Below the pieces are notes generated by a model. The model was not told where the DNA came from and made no database searches. It worked only from the letters and a program-made list of their open reading frames with translations. From positions 62,001 to 126,000 of the forward strand of contig CAVQCX010000009.1 of the NCBI GenBank assembly GCA_963711095.1: a stretch of DNA of 64,000 nucleotides, given 5' to 3'. This stretch comes from CAVQCX01 sp963711095. GTDB taxonomy: Bacteria > Pseudomonadota > Gammaproteobacteria > Chromatiales > Chromatiaceae. Each line of letters opens with the position of its first letter. The first letter of the stretch is position 1. Position numbers and translations under genes: made by a program. Of the stretch, positions 35,246 to 46,248 are shown one piece after another.

Positions 35246-35731
35246 TCAATCCAGGGACACGGCCATCTCGGAGACCAGCACGCCATCCGGATCGGCATAA
35301 ACGAAATGCCCCGGGGTAAAGGTGAGGCCCCCGAAATGAACCGGGAGGTCGCGCTCCCCCACCCCTCGCTTCACGCTCTTGCGCGGATGGGTGGCCATGG
35401 CTTTGACCCCGATAGAGGTACGCGCGATGGCCTCGCTGTCCCGGATACATCCGTAGACCAGGATGCCGGACCAGCCGTTGCGCGCACCCAGCGCGGCCAG
35501 TCGGTCCCCCAACAGCGCACAGCGCAGGGACCCGCCGCCGTCGATCACCAGCACCCGGCCCTGTCCCGGCTCCTCCAGCGCGGCACCCACCAGGGAGTTG
35601 TCCTCGAAGCACTTGACCGTGCTGATGGGTCCGTTGAAACGGCTGACGCCCCCGAAATCATGGAGCATGGGGACCAGTATGTGGACCCGGTCTTCAAGCG
35701 CATCACTGAGGTCGCTGGTGTGAAAAGCCAT
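35246..35731 (-). CDS. rraA: RraA, regulator of ribonuclease E activity
   Basis: 161 residues, the normal RraA size. Landmarks are the N-terminal LSDALEDRVHILVPMLHDFG, TVKCFEDNSLVGAALEEPGQ, GRVLVIDGGGSLRCALLGD and the closing VHFGGLTFTPGHFVYADPDG. In Escherichia coli RraA binds and inhibits RNase E; related proteins are aldolases, so an aldolase role cannot be excluded. It lies 35 bases before a small secreted-protein gene on the same strand. Confidence 0.9.
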   Translation of the reverse strand: MAFHTSDLSDALEDRVHILVPMLHDFGGVSRFNGPISTVKCFEDNSLVGAALEEPGQGRVLVIDGGGSLRCALLGDRLAALGARNGWSGILVYGCIRDSEAIARTSIGVKAMATHPRKSVKRGVGERDLPVHFGGLTFTPGHFVYADPDGVLVSEMAVSLD

Positions 35732-35808
35732 GGTCTGCTCCGCAGGACAGGGGTAGGTGAGATGTTAGCAGAGGGTCACGGCACGGCTGCCCGCCCAGCA
35801 GGTGCTCG

Positions 35809-36195
35809 TCAGTCGCCCACGAGCCCGGCCAGTACGGACGCCGGCAAAAGGTGCAGGTGAAGCCGATCGTCTCCCCGGCACAGCTCGGCAAAGCACTCCC
35901 GAAGCCGATCCGCGCCGGGCCCAGCCTCCACGAGCGCAAGCAGCAGGCGAAATCGGTTGAATCCCCCCCGGTCGCGGGCCGTGCGGCCCTCGTCGAGCCA
36001 GCTTGCGAGTGCGTCTTCCGCCTCCACCGTGTCGGCGGGCCAGCGCAGATGCACCAGCAGACGTCCAGCAAGGCGCAGATCCAGAGCGCGCGCGCCGCCG
36101 CGCCAGCGCAGCTCGATGTCGTCGAAGACCTCATCGGGACAAGTGCAGCCGAGCAGGTCGCGAACCAGATACCTCACCTCGGATATGCAGGCCAT
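35809..36195 (-). CDS. small conserved-looking cytoplasmic protein, unknown
   Basis: 128 residues. GAGGAAGG lies 4 bases before ATG. The N-terminus LVRDLLGCTCPDEVFDDIEL has a CxC pair that could bind metal. The middle is acidic, and FNRFRLLLALVEAG and RLHLHLLPASVLAGLVGD close it. No named family is recognised. Confidence 0.65.
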   Translation of the reverse strand: MACISEVRYLVRDLLGCTCPDEVFDDIELRWRGGARALDLRLAGRLLVHLRWPADTVEAEDALASWLDEGRTARDRGGFNRFRLLLALVEAGPGADRLRECFAELCRGDDRLHLHLLPASVLAGLVGD

Positions 36196-36332
36196 GGCCT
36201 TCCTCGCCGGCAGCCCATAACAGCTTGGAGCGAAACGCCGATGCTATGAGCCTCGCGAGCACGCCGCCTGATGAGGGTCACGGGCTTCTGTGAAATAATA
36301 GCGAGCTTTCTCCAACCGCCCCCGAGAGCCCC

Positions 36333-38000
<1,668 letters not shown>

Positions 38001-38022
38001 CCGACCGGCAGCCCGAGCCTGA

Positions 38023-38055
38023 CCCCTGCCGCCCCTTGCGAAGCGGCGGCAGGGG
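38023..38055. terminator. 11-bp perfect hairpin between convergent genes
   Basis: CCCCTGCCGCC (38023-38033) pairs with GGCGGCAGGGG (38045-38055) around an 11-base loop. It lies between the convergent ettA and PDZ-protein genes, so it could serve as a bidirectional terminator. There is no T-run. Confidence 0.6.
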
Positions 38056-38066
38056 CAGGAGCGCAA

Positions 38067-38921
38067 TCAGAACGGCCAGTCGTCCGCCCAGGCGCCAGGG
38101 GCCGGGAAATCCCGCCACGGATAGGGCGGGAACATGGGCCAGGGCCTCTCGTCCAAATTAAGGGCCTGGAGGATCTGTCGGCGCTCGCCGACCGGGATAT
38201 CGGTCCGCGCCTTGATCTGCTTGCGGATCTCGTCACGGCCGCCCTCGAACTCCAGGTGCTGTTTCTGGCGCTTGGCGTTGAGGTAATCGACGCTCGCCTT
38301 ATAGCGCCCCTCGCCCAGGCGTTGCAGGTTGAGAGAGTCGAATTCCCGCCAGACGCCCCGATCCTGCTCCCTGTCCGCGGGGGGTGCCATCATCGTGCCG
38401 GGGTGATGACGACTCAGATGCAGGTCCCGCATCGTCAAAGGCTCGCCCCAGCCCTTCTCCCGGCTGCCGAGGGCAACGGAGAGGTCCTGGGGCTGGCCAC
38501 GCCGCAGCAGGTGCAATTTCACCACCCGACCCGGCGTGTCCGAGCCCACCAGTCCAGTAAGCTGCTCCGGCGAGAACAGCTTCTGATCATCGTAGGACAG
38601 CAGGATATCGTACGGAATCATGCCTGCCTTTTCGGCCGGCGATCCGCGCTCTACCCGCCTCACCATCACACCCTGTCCGTCAGGGGCCGTCTCGGGCAGC
38701 TGGGCGGCAAGCGCCGCCGGCACGGACGTGATCATCACGCCCAGATAAGGCGCCTGCTCGGCCGGCTGGATCGCCTGGGGAGCGGCGGGCGCAACGGCGG
38801 GCGCAGCGCCGGGCGCAGCGCCGGGCACGCTGGCGGGCGGATCAGCCAGGCTGATTAGGGGGAGCGAAAGCCCAAGGCATGTGCCGAGCGCTGCGGCAAT
38901 GGCTGTTCTTCTCATGGACAT
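38067..38921 (-). CDS. periplasmic PDZ-domain protein
   Basis: 284 residues. A signal peptide (IAAALGTCLGLSLPLISLA) is followed by an Ala/Pro-rich stretch (PGAAPGAAPAVAPAAPQA). The PDZ domain opens PYLGVMITSVPAALAAQLPE and has GVMVRRVERGSPAEKAGMIP, YDILLSYDDQKLFSPEQLTG. The C-terminus is charged and then aromatic (PWPMFPPYPWRDFPAPGAW). There is no protease domain, so it is an adaptor or chaperone-like protein rather than a DegP enzyme. It stands alone. Confidence 0.82.
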   Translation of the reverse strand: MSMRRTAIAAALGTCLGLSLPLISLADPPASVPGAAPGAAPAVAPAAPQAIQPAEQAPYLGVMITSVPAALAAQLPETAPDGQGVMVRRVERGSPAEKAGMIPYDILLSYDDQKLFSPEQLTGLVGSDTPGRVVKLHLLRRGQPQDLSVALGSREKGWGEPLTMRDLHLSRHHPGTMMAPPADREQDRGVWREFDSLNLQRLGEGRYKASVDYLNAKRQKQHLEFEGGRDEIRKQIKARTDIPVGERRQILQALNLDERPWPMFPPYPWRDFPAPGAWADDWPF

Positions 38922-39443
38922 CTGTGTCTCCTACTCACTGGTGTCAAACAGAGGTACCAGTGAAGACCGCGATGTCCCGCTCGGGTTCCGGGTGCTCCGA
39001 AGAGGTGCCGGAGCGTCCCACGGGATGGCCGGGAGGACCCCTCAGTGGAAAACGCCCGCGAGCCGCGAGCGTTTCCTAGTCGGGTATCACGCCGCCCTGA
39101 AACACCTACGCCCAGCACTCATCGTTCCCCAGCGCGGTCGAGACGTCGGGCCCGGCGGTACCGTCGTCGGTTGCCGTGCCACTGATCTGGCTCAGCACCG
39201 TATGGCCATCGAGCACACGCACGGTAGGTCTGCGTCGGGTCGATGGACAAGCGGAGCCACGAAATGGATCTCGATCACCGTGCCTGGCGGGCATCGGCGC
39301 GAGTCGGCTATTGTTTGAGCCGGATCCAATTTCGGCGCCAAACCACCCGGAGATCACCTGATCATCACGCGCATAGAGATCGCGCATCGACTCCCGTAGA
39401 CTGCTCCAGGAGCTCATCGCTGAGCCTACAAGAAGCAGCGGCC
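38922..39443. other. intergenic, perhaps a decayed gene, nothing assigned
   Basis: About 520 bases between divergent genes. A minus-strand frame (39106-39417) reads with fairly ordinary composition (RPTVRVLDGHTVLSQISG), but I cannot tie it to a family or a start. It may be a gene fossil. Confidence 0.3.
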
Positions 39444-40961
39444 ATGGCGCAGTCCGTCACCATCGGAGGCACATTTTTCGTCTATCTCCTGGCCATGCTG
39501 GCGATCGGCTGGATAGCCTATGGGCGCACGCGCGGCCCGGCTGACTTCATCCTCGGCGGCCGAACCGTAGGCAGCTGGGTCGCGGCCTTGAGCGCGGGCG
39601 CCTCGGACATGAGCGGCTGGCTGCTGCTAGGGCTGCCGGGCTATGCGTATCTTGCGGGCCTGCAGTCCCTGTGGCTGAGTCTGGGGCTACTCGCCGGCAC
39701 TTGGGCCAATTGGCGGCTGCTGGCCGCGCGTCTGCGCGTGTACAGCGAGGCCGCAGGCAACGCACTGACTTTGCCCGAGTATTTCGAGCGCCGTTTCCAC
39801 GAGCGCAGCGGAGTCCTGCGCGCCATCTGTGCGCTGTTCATCCTGTTTTTCTTCGTCTTCTACACCAGCTCCGGGCTAGTCGCCGCGGGCAAGCTGTTCG
39901 AGTCCGTGTTCGGGCTGCCCTACGTATGGGCGGTGGCGGCAGGGGTCACCACCATCGTCGTCTATACGTCTGTCGGCGGCTTTCTGGCGGTCGCCTGGAC
40001 CGATGTGGTCCAGGCCCTGCTGATGGTCGGCGCCCTGCTGCTGGTCCCGGTAACCGCGTTGCAGGGGCTCGGCGGCGTCGCTGCGGGGCTGACGGCGGTC
40101 CGGGCGGTCAACCCCGAGCTGCTCGGCGCCTTCACAGATGCCAAAGGGGCGGGGCTCGGGCTCATCCCGGTGGTCTCGTTGCTTGCCTGGGGCCTGGGCT
40201 ATTTCGGCCAACCCCACATCCTGGCACGCTTTATGGCTATCGATTCGGTGACCAGTGTGCCGCGCGCCCGGCGCATCGCGGTCACCTGGGCGGCATTGAC
40301 CCTGGCCGGGGCCACCCTTGTCGGGCTGAGCGGCGTAGCCTACATGCCGGGTGCGCTCAGCGGGGCCGATTCGGAGAAGATCTTCATCCTGCTGGTGGGC
40401 TCGCTGTTTCATCCGATGATCGCCGGCATCTGCCTGGCGGCTGTGCTGGCCGCGATCATGAGCACAGCCGATTCCCAGCTGCTGGTGGCCTCCTCGGCGC
40501 TCACCCAGGATCTCTACAAGACCCTGTGGCGCCGACAGGCGTGCGACACCGAGCTGGTCCGCGCAGGGCGTCTTGCGGTCCTGGGGGTCGCGCTGCTCGC
40601 CTTTCTGCTGGCACTCGATCCCGGCAGCAAGGTGCTCGACCTGGTCGCTTACGCCTGGGCGGGCTTCGGCGCGGCTTTCGGCCCTCCACTCATCCTGTCG
40701 CTGTACTGGCGGCGCATGAGTGGGGCTGGGGCGGCGGCCGGCATTCTCGTGGGCGCCCTCACCGTGGTCATCTGGAAACAGCTCGCCGGCGGTATCTTTG
40801 ACCTTTACGAGATGGTGCCAGGCTTTCTGCTGTCAATGCTGGCGACTCTGGGGGCCAGCTGGGCGTGGCCGCCCGACCCGGCAGTGGTCGCCGAGCTCGA
40901 CCGCCTCGGAAACGAAGCTCAGCACCTCAGCGCCCACGCCCCGGGCGCCCCGGCCTCATGA
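39444..40961 (+). CDS. putP: PutP-type sodium/proline symporter
   Basis: 505 residues with about thirteen helices. Sodium-solute symporter landmarks: GRTVGSWVAALSAGASDMSG, the PutP loop WLLLGLPGYAYLAGL, VYTSVGGFLAVAWTDVVQAL, WGLGYFGQPHILARFMAI and AAIMSTADSQLLVASSAL. The family imports proline with Na+, as nutrient or compatible solute. ATG 39444 begins the conserved part; AGAAG precedes it. No proline-oxidation gene adjoins, so osmoprotection is equally possible. Confidence 0.93.
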   Translation: MAQSVTIGGTFFVYLLAMLAIGWIAYGRTRGPADFILGGRTVGSWVAALSAGASDMSGWLLLGLPGYAYLAGLQSLWLSLGLLAGTWANWRLLAARLRVYSEAAGNALTLPEYFERRFHERSGVLRAICALFILFFFVFYTSSGLVAAGKLFESVFGLPYVWAVAAGVTTIVVYTSVGGFLAVAWTDVVQALLMVGALLLVPVTALQGLGGVAAGLTAVRAVNPELLGAFTDAKGAGLGLIPVVSLLAWGLGYFGQPHILARFMAIDSVTSVPRARRIAVTWAALTLAGATLVGLSGVAYMPGALSGADSEKIFILLVGSLFHPMIAGICLAAVLAAIMSTADSQLLVASSALTQDLYKTLWRRQACDTELVRAGRLAVLGVALLAFLLALDPGSKVLDLVAYAWAGFGAAFGPPLILSLYWRRMSGAGAAAGILVGALTVVIWKQLAGGIFDLYEMVPGFLLSMLATLGASWAWPPDPAVVAELDRLGNEAQHLSAHAPGAPAS

Positions 40962-41079
40962 CAACCGCTGGCGAGCCGGCAGTGCTATCCTTGAACCGGG
41001 TGGGGTGGCCCGAGGGAGGCGGTGACAGGGACAGCCCCTGATGCGACGCCCCGGTCACCGAACAATAACGTGGTCCGCG

Positions 41080-42823
41080 ATGCCGAAAGACATCCATACG
41101 CCCCAAGCGCCCACATCGGTCGGCGAGGCCGCCCTGCGAGCCGTGTGCGAGGCCACCGCCGACGGCGTCCTGGTCATCAATGAGCGAGGCACCATCGAGC
41201 TGTTCAGTCCAGCCGCCCAAATCCTCTTCGGCTACACGGAAGAGGAGGTCATCGGCAAGAATATCGAGCTGCTGATACCCAACCCCTTGCGCGCGGTCCA
41301 CCGCCGGCACCTGCTAAGGCTTCGCCAGCCAAGCGAGCACCAGCACACCATCGGCATGACCCGCGAGGTGCCCGGGCTGCGCAAGGACGGTGATGAGGTC
41401 CCATTGCGCGTCTCGATCAACCACTTCAGCTTCGTCGAGCAAGCCTACTTCGTCGCTGTCATGCAAGACGTCACGGAGGACCGGAGGGCCACCGCAGAGG
41501 CTCAACTATCTGGCCCGTCACGATATCCTGACCGGGCTGCTCAACCGCGCCGCATTCGAGCAACGCCTCGGCGACCTGCTCTCGGACGAAAGCCCCGGGA
41601 CCATACAGCACGCGCTGCTGTTTATGGATGTCGACCAGTTCAGGCTGATCAACGACACCTGCGGGCCCGAGGCGGGTGACGCGCTACTGCGCCAGCTCGG
41701 CATGCTGATCCGCGCTCAACTGAGGCAAGCCGACACCCTGGCCCGCCTAGGCGGTGACGAGTTCGCCGTGATCTTCCGCGACACCGCACCCCTGGCGGTC
41801 GGACACACCGCCGAGGCGCTGCTGAACACCATCCGAAGCTTCCTGTTCACCTGGGATACTCGGGGCTTCGACATCGCCGTAAGCATGGGGCTCGCCCTGT
41901 TCTCCCCCGGCGCAGACACCATACAGACGGCCCTGAGCACCGCCCATCTGGCGTGCCAACAGGCCAAGGACGCGGGCGGCAACCGCCTGCAGCATTACAG
42001 CACCGGCAACCGCGAGCTACTGCGCCGCCACGGCGATATGCATCGGGCGGCGGAGATCTCCACCGCAGTCGACGAAGGCCGGTTCGAGCTCTACAGCCAG
42101 CCGATCGTCCCCCTACAGCAGGGCGCCGGCAACGCCCACCATGAGGTACTGGTCCGGATGTACAGCGCCGGGGGCGTCAACCTGACCCCGGACGACTTCG
42201 TCCCGGCCGCCGAGCGCTATCTGCTCATGCCCATCCTCGACCGCTGGATCGTCACGCACCTGTTCGCGAGTCGCGCTGCAGTGCTCCGCGACTGGGACGT
42301 CCACGCCCGCCTCCCGTCCGACTTTCTGTACGCGGTCAACCTTTCCGGACAGTCCCTGGGCGACGAGGGCTTCCTCAAGTTTCTGCTCCGCCAGTTCAGC
42401 GACCACCAGGTCCCTTTCGATGCGATCTGTTTTGAGATTACCGAGACCGCGGCGATCGCCAACCTGGAGGCGGCCCGAGCGACCATGAGCGAGCTGAAAA
42501 GGCGCGGCTGCTCGATCTCCCTGGACGATTTCGGAAGCGGCCTGTCCTCGTTTCGCTACCTGAAGGCGCTGCCGCTGAATTACCTGAAGATCGACGGCAG
42601 TCTGGTGCGCAACATTACCCGAGACAGCAAGGATCTCGCCATGGTCAACGCCATCAACCAAGTGGGCCATGCCATGGGCCTCAAGACGATTGCGGAGTGG
42701 GTCGAGGAGCCGGAGACAGCCGAGCTGTTGCGCCAGATCGGCGTCGACTACGCCCAGGGATACGCCATGGGCGAGCCGAGGCCGCTGGTCTCCGAGCCGC
42801 CAGCCCGCACCCGGCGCGCCTGA
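41080..42823 (+). pseudogene. PAS-GGDEF-EAL signalling protein with one frameshift near 41500
   Basis: The first frame encodes a PAS domain (GVLVINERGTIELFSPAAQI, then VAVMQDVTEDRRATAEAQL). After that the conserved chain goes on one frame over: YLARHDILTGLLNRAAFEQR, the intact cyclase signature ARLGGDEFAVIF, and an EAL domain with EVL in place of EAL (HHEVLVRMYS), ETAAIANLEAARATMSELK and SLDDFGSGLSSFRYLKALPL. The domains would make and break cyclic di-GMP. The single shift between intact domains could be an error. ATG 41080 is the preferred start. Confidence 0.82.
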
Positions 42824-42922
42824 GCCTCGGCCCCGACGCGACCCCCGGGAGCGCTACGCAGATCGCCCGCCCGGGCGTCGCGCCGACCATCTGCCCTGCC
42901 CACACCGGAGCCCCGTGAAGCG

Positions 42923-43789
42923 ATGAACGAGCTCGAAGCTGTGCTGGAGACCGCGCAGCGCCTGCTCTCCCGCCTGGAGCGTTTGGTCGGCGGAGAGCAG
43001 GGCGAGGCGCCCGACTGGAGCGCCGCCGCATTCCGCTGGCGACGTGCTGGACTCTCTCGCCGGCTCGAGCCGGTGGCACGACCCCACCGCATCGCGCTTG
43101 ACGACCTGCTCTGCATGGAGCGACAGAAAGCGGAGATGCTGCGCAACACCCGGCAGTTCATCGCCGGACTGCCCGCCAACCACGTGCTGCTCTGGGGCTC
43201 GCGCGGCACCGGCAAGTCATCCCTGATCAAGGCGCTGCTTAACGGCTTTTGCGGCGCGGGACTGCGCCTGATCGAGGTCGAGAGACCCGACCTTGCAGAC
43301 CTGCCTAACATCATCGACCTGGTCACCGACCGACCGGAGAAATTCATCCTGTTCTGCGACGACTTGTCCTTCGAGGCCGATGACGCGAGCTACAAGTCGC
43401 TCAAAGCGATCCTCGACGGCTCGGTGGCCGCTCCCGGCGACAACCTGATCCTGTGTGCCACCTCCAACCGACGCCACCTTATGCCGGAATACCGCAGCGA
43501 GAACCTCGAAGCGCGCATGGTGGACGGCGAGATCCACCCCGGGGAAGGCGTCGAGGAGAAGATCTCTCTGTCCGACCGCTTCGGACTCTGGCTGTCGTTC
43601 TACCCCTTCACCCAGGATGAATACCTGGAGATCGCCGGGCACTGGCTCGCCCGCCTCGGTACCCAGGAGGTCGGCGACCCCGAGGTGCGCCGTGCCGCCC
43701 TGCAGTGGGCCCTCAAGCGCGGCTCCCGCAGCGGACGCACCGCCTGGCAGTTCGCCCGCGACTGGGCGGGGCGCACGGCTCTGGGCTAG
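42923..43789 (+). CDS. DUF815-type AAA+ ATPase
   Basis: 288 residues. Walker A is LLWGSRGTGKSSLIKALL near residue 92 and Walker B is KFILFCDDLSFEADD. Next come ILDGSVAAPGDNLILCATSN and RRHLMPEYRSENL, a sensor region, then SLSDRFGLWLSFYPFTQDEY. This is the full layout of the DUF815 family of P-loop ATPases, whose role is not established. It is last before the scarred region and has no obvious partner gene. Confidence 0.85.
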   Translation: MNELEAVLETAQRLLSRLERLVGGEQGEAPDWSAAAFRWRRAGLSRRLEPVARPHRIALDDLLCMERQKAEMLRNTRQFIAGLPANHVLLWGSRGTGKSSLIKALLNGFCGAGLRLIEVERPDLADLPNIIDLVTDRPEKFILFCDDLSFEADDASYKSLKAILDGSVAAPGDNLILCATSNRRHLMPEYRSENLEARMVDGEIHPGEGVEEKISLSDRFGLWLSFYPFTQDEYLEIAGHWLARLGTQEVGDPEVRRAALQWALKRGSRSGRTAWQFARDWAGRTALG

Positions 43790-43930
43790 CCGACCCCGGC
43801 CGCTCGCGTCTCCCCGTAGCATTCAGCCTCTCACCGAGCTGCGACGCCCGCCAGACTCGCCCGCTCTTGCCGATTCGATCCCGCTGGCGGCTCGAGTGAA
43901 ATTTCCGGCGAGTGGCAACTGCTCAGCTCC

Positions 43931-43963
43931 CGTCATTCCGGCCATGGATTGGCCGGAATCCAG
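43931..43963. repeat. REP-like palindrome, copy 1 (exact inverse copy at 49798-49830)
   Basis: The core TTCCGGCCATGGATTGGCC (19 bases shown) sits inside a 33-base unit that begins CGTCATTCCGG and ends CCGGAATCCAG. The unit is nearly self-complementary. Its exact reverse complement occurs once more about 5.9 kb away, at the other edge of the accessory stretch. Confidence 0.8.
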
Positions 43964-44047
43964 TAGCGAGGAGGGTGATTCGCCCGGCTTCGACTATTCG
44001 CCCTCGACCCGTGCCGACTCGAGGAGTGATGGTTCCCCAAGGCGTTG

Positions 44048-44068
44048 ATTTTCCTAGCAGGAAAATCG
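44048..44068. repeat. perfect 9-bp hairpin with AT-rich arms
   Basis: GATTTTCCT (44048-44056) pairs with AGGAAAATC (44060-44068) around AGC, followed by GAAAAAAC. It is AT-rich in a GC-rich genome. No T-run follows in either direction, so a simple terminator role is doubtful. Confidence 0.5.
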
Positions 44069-44343
44069 AAAAAACGCTAGTAGTGCCGACCGTGGGTGTT
44101 GAAGGCGGGAAGCTTCCATCGAACGGGAGCTCGAGCGGAAGATACGGCCGTCCCGCGAAACGCTCTCGCGAAACAGCTTATGAAGACCCCCTCTCCCTTC
44201 GGTTTTTGCTCAGGACGGCGATGCACTACCGGGCCTGTTACTGCGGTGCTCGGGCCAAGGGGAAGCGCATCAAAGCCGCCAAGGCCCCGCTTCAACCCCC
44301 CGACGCTTCGCTGCACATCGTTCCGCAGTTCGGCGTCAGTGCT

Positions 44344-44419
44344 GTCGGGTAGCAGGGTGACGTTGCCGTCACCCCGCCTCCTTAAGAGCCGCGCGTGCGA
44401 CTTTCATCGCACACGGCTC
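44344..44419 (-). ncRNA. group II intron 3' end: domains V and VI without a reverse transcriptase
   Basis: On the minus strand 44419-44386 is a 34-base hairpin starting GAGCCGTGTGCG, with a GAAA tetraloop and ending CGCGCGGCTC. This is the size and form of catalytic domain V. A domain-VI-like stem follows (GGGGTGACGGCAACGTCACC), then CTACCCGAC, a typical intron 3' terminus. No reverse-transcriptase gene and no upstream domains are recognisable, so this is a truncated relic. Confidence 0.75.
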
Positions 44420-44671
44420 AAACCTTCCGATGTTTAGGCTTTCCCGCCAGCGCGCGGAGCCAGCTCAGTCCTAGAATACGTAAATGCTAAGCCAAATCCT
44501 CACATGTTACGGTGCAAGAAATAACATTGTCGCCTGTCAGCTAGCCCTGGCCTTACTGACCCTTTTAGCCTGCGGTTTCGCCGCGTCGTCTGGTGCCGTT
44601 GCTGTGCCTGGGCAGCGGCGCGTTGCTCGGCGCCGCCATGGGTCCACGCCACGGCACCCTCTTCCGTCATT

Positions 44672-45496
44672 TCACTTTTTTAACGAGCGTTTCATCATCT
44701 GAATTATTTTCTTTCGAATCCGGCTCCTGTAATTTTCTGAAGCCTTATTTTTTGAAGAAGTAGATCGCGAAGGATCTTCCGAAACGTGTTGTGCAGTCGA
44801 ATTGACTAAGTCAGCGTGGCCAAACACCAGCATTCTATGTCCGCCGGCCGATTCAATCATCTTATAGATAAAGCTCCTAAGGTCAAGCGTTGGAATGTCT
44901 TTTATCCAAGGAATAAGCTGGTTGGACTCTCGATCTAGAAAGTCACGCATGTAGCTAGATTGAATCAGAGTCGGCAGGATTAAAGTGCCTTTACCAAATG
45001 GGCGGTCACCATTGAAGGCTTCTGTAGGCTTAAATTCCTCGAGATCGTCTATAATGCAAATTGATTGTTCTGTAAGGTATGGAAGAAGCGTAACAAATTC
45101 CCATAGACAAACCGCAGGGTCGCCACCCCCATCTAGAAACGCGAAATCAACGTGTTCTATTTTTGCCAGCTCATCCACTAAAACATCACTGCTCCTTCCG
45201 ATTCTGAAATATATTTTTGATAAGATCGACGTATCCTTTTGAGAAATCAGTTTTTTGCAACTCTCTATATGCTCTTTGGAAGCGTCGATCGTAGTAAATG
45301 AATGACTTCCCCCACATAGGACCTGACCGATTTCAAGAGTAGACAGCCCTTCCTTTTCACTAAACATACAACCTATTTCAAGCGCCCTAATAGGCCTGTC
45401 TGAAATGATCTTACTTAGCGATTTTAGGCCAGCCCCTAATACTTCCTTTCGGGTATTGAAATTTGGTCGCTTGGAGCCCATTTTGTGAAAAATCAT
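44672..45496 (-). CDS. class I SAM-dependent methyltransferase-like protein, AT-rich
   Basis: 274 residues. The SAM-fold pattern is IRALEIGCMFSEKEGLSTLE, SFTTIDASKEHIESCKKLIS, VDFAFLDGGGDPAVCLWEFV and SICIIDDLEEF, as in Methyltransf_24-type enzymes found in glycan clusters. The C-terminus is basic (RSRIRKKIIQMMKRSLKK). Base and codon use (many AAA, ATT, TCT codons) differ sharply from all neighbours, which points to recent transfer. Function beyond a small-molecule methyltransferase is unknown. Confidence 0.75.
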   Translation of the reverse strand: MIFHKMGSKRPNFNTRKEVLGAGLKSLSKIISDRPIRALEIGCMFSEKEGLSTLEIGQVLCGGSHSFTTIDASKEHIESCKKLISQKDTSILSKIYFRIGRSSDVLVDELAKIEHVDFAFLDGGGDPAVCLWEFVTLLPYLTEQSICIIDDLEEFKPTEAFNGDRPFGKGTLILPTLIQSSYMRDFLDRESNQLIPWIKDIPTLDLRSFIYKMIESAGGHRMLVFGHADLVNSTAQHVSEDPSRSTSSKNKASENYRSRIRKKIIQMMKRSLKK

Positions 45497-45505
45497 ATAC
45501 CTTCC

Positions 45506-45948
45506 TTAACCCACACTGCTACACGTCTCTTTATAGGCATCGCCATCGACATGGATGCCGATGGGCCGGCGCGTCGAGGCTGACGGGCGTCGCCAGGGTC
45601 CGGCGAATGCGCCGAGGGCCTGTTGCAGCTCGCGGGCGTGGAAGCGGTAGGGGAAATACTTGGCCGCCAGGCCCAGCGGCGGGACCGGGCCCAACCCGGC
45701 GACGATGCGCCAGGCCCTAGGGCCCGGTCGGAGGCGCTGCTCCTGCATCTTAAACAACCGGGTCTTAAGCGCATCCAGCTCGGCGAGAAGCTGCTGATAT
45801 TGATCCTAGTCGCGGCAGCCCGCGCCCAGGTCGAGCACAGCAGCTGGTGCAGCACCCCTTGCAGGACCATGCCCTGAATGGCGCGGAGCAGGGCCCATTG
45901 CTCCAAGCCAAAGTCAAAGCCGCGATGCTCCAGGCCGACTAGATTCCT
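45506..45948 (-). pseudogene. broken gene fragment, unidentified
   Basis: Two minus-strand frames give coherent peptides: VGLEHRGFDFGLEQWALLR going on to QGMVLQGVLHQLLCSTWARA, then after a shift near 45795 YQQLLAELDALKTRLFKMQE and VAGLGPVPPLGLAAKYFPYR. An in-frame stop precedes the second part. Together they look like one decayed protein with a coiled middle, perhaps from a mobile element. I do not recognise it. Confidence 0.4.
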
Positions 45949-46248
45949 TGACCCGGCAAGATCTTTACAAATGAGTCAAGTTTCGATTTTGAACACAAAA
46001 CACCCCTTTCCCCAACTTAAGGAGGAACAAGAATTAACGCTCTGGAGAGATCGCCGCGTGCGGTCGGTGCCTGAGAAGGCGTTGGCGACAAATGCCCGCG
46101 TAGCTTAAACCAAAAAACTTGCGGTTATGACCGCGTATGGTGCAGAAAATGCGTCTACCCAGATGCGCTTGCCAATGTGGGTGTTCAGAGTATCCAGGCG
46201 CCGCCTCACGACTCGTCGGTCTGAGGCGGAGCCTCGTTAGGAATTGGA

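Larger units (their letters stand above)
43790..44671. other. gene-free scarred stretch with palindrome, hairpin and intron end
   Basis: About 880 bases with no credible gene. It holds a 33-bp palindrome, a 9-bp hairpin, the 3' end of a group II intron and an unassigned stretch. Each structure is listed separately. Confidence 0.6.

Noticed and set aside
44484..44702. 72-codon plus-strand frame with a hydrophobic start
   Set aside because: No family, overlaps the end of the AT-rich methyltransferase, and spans the edge of the scarred region.
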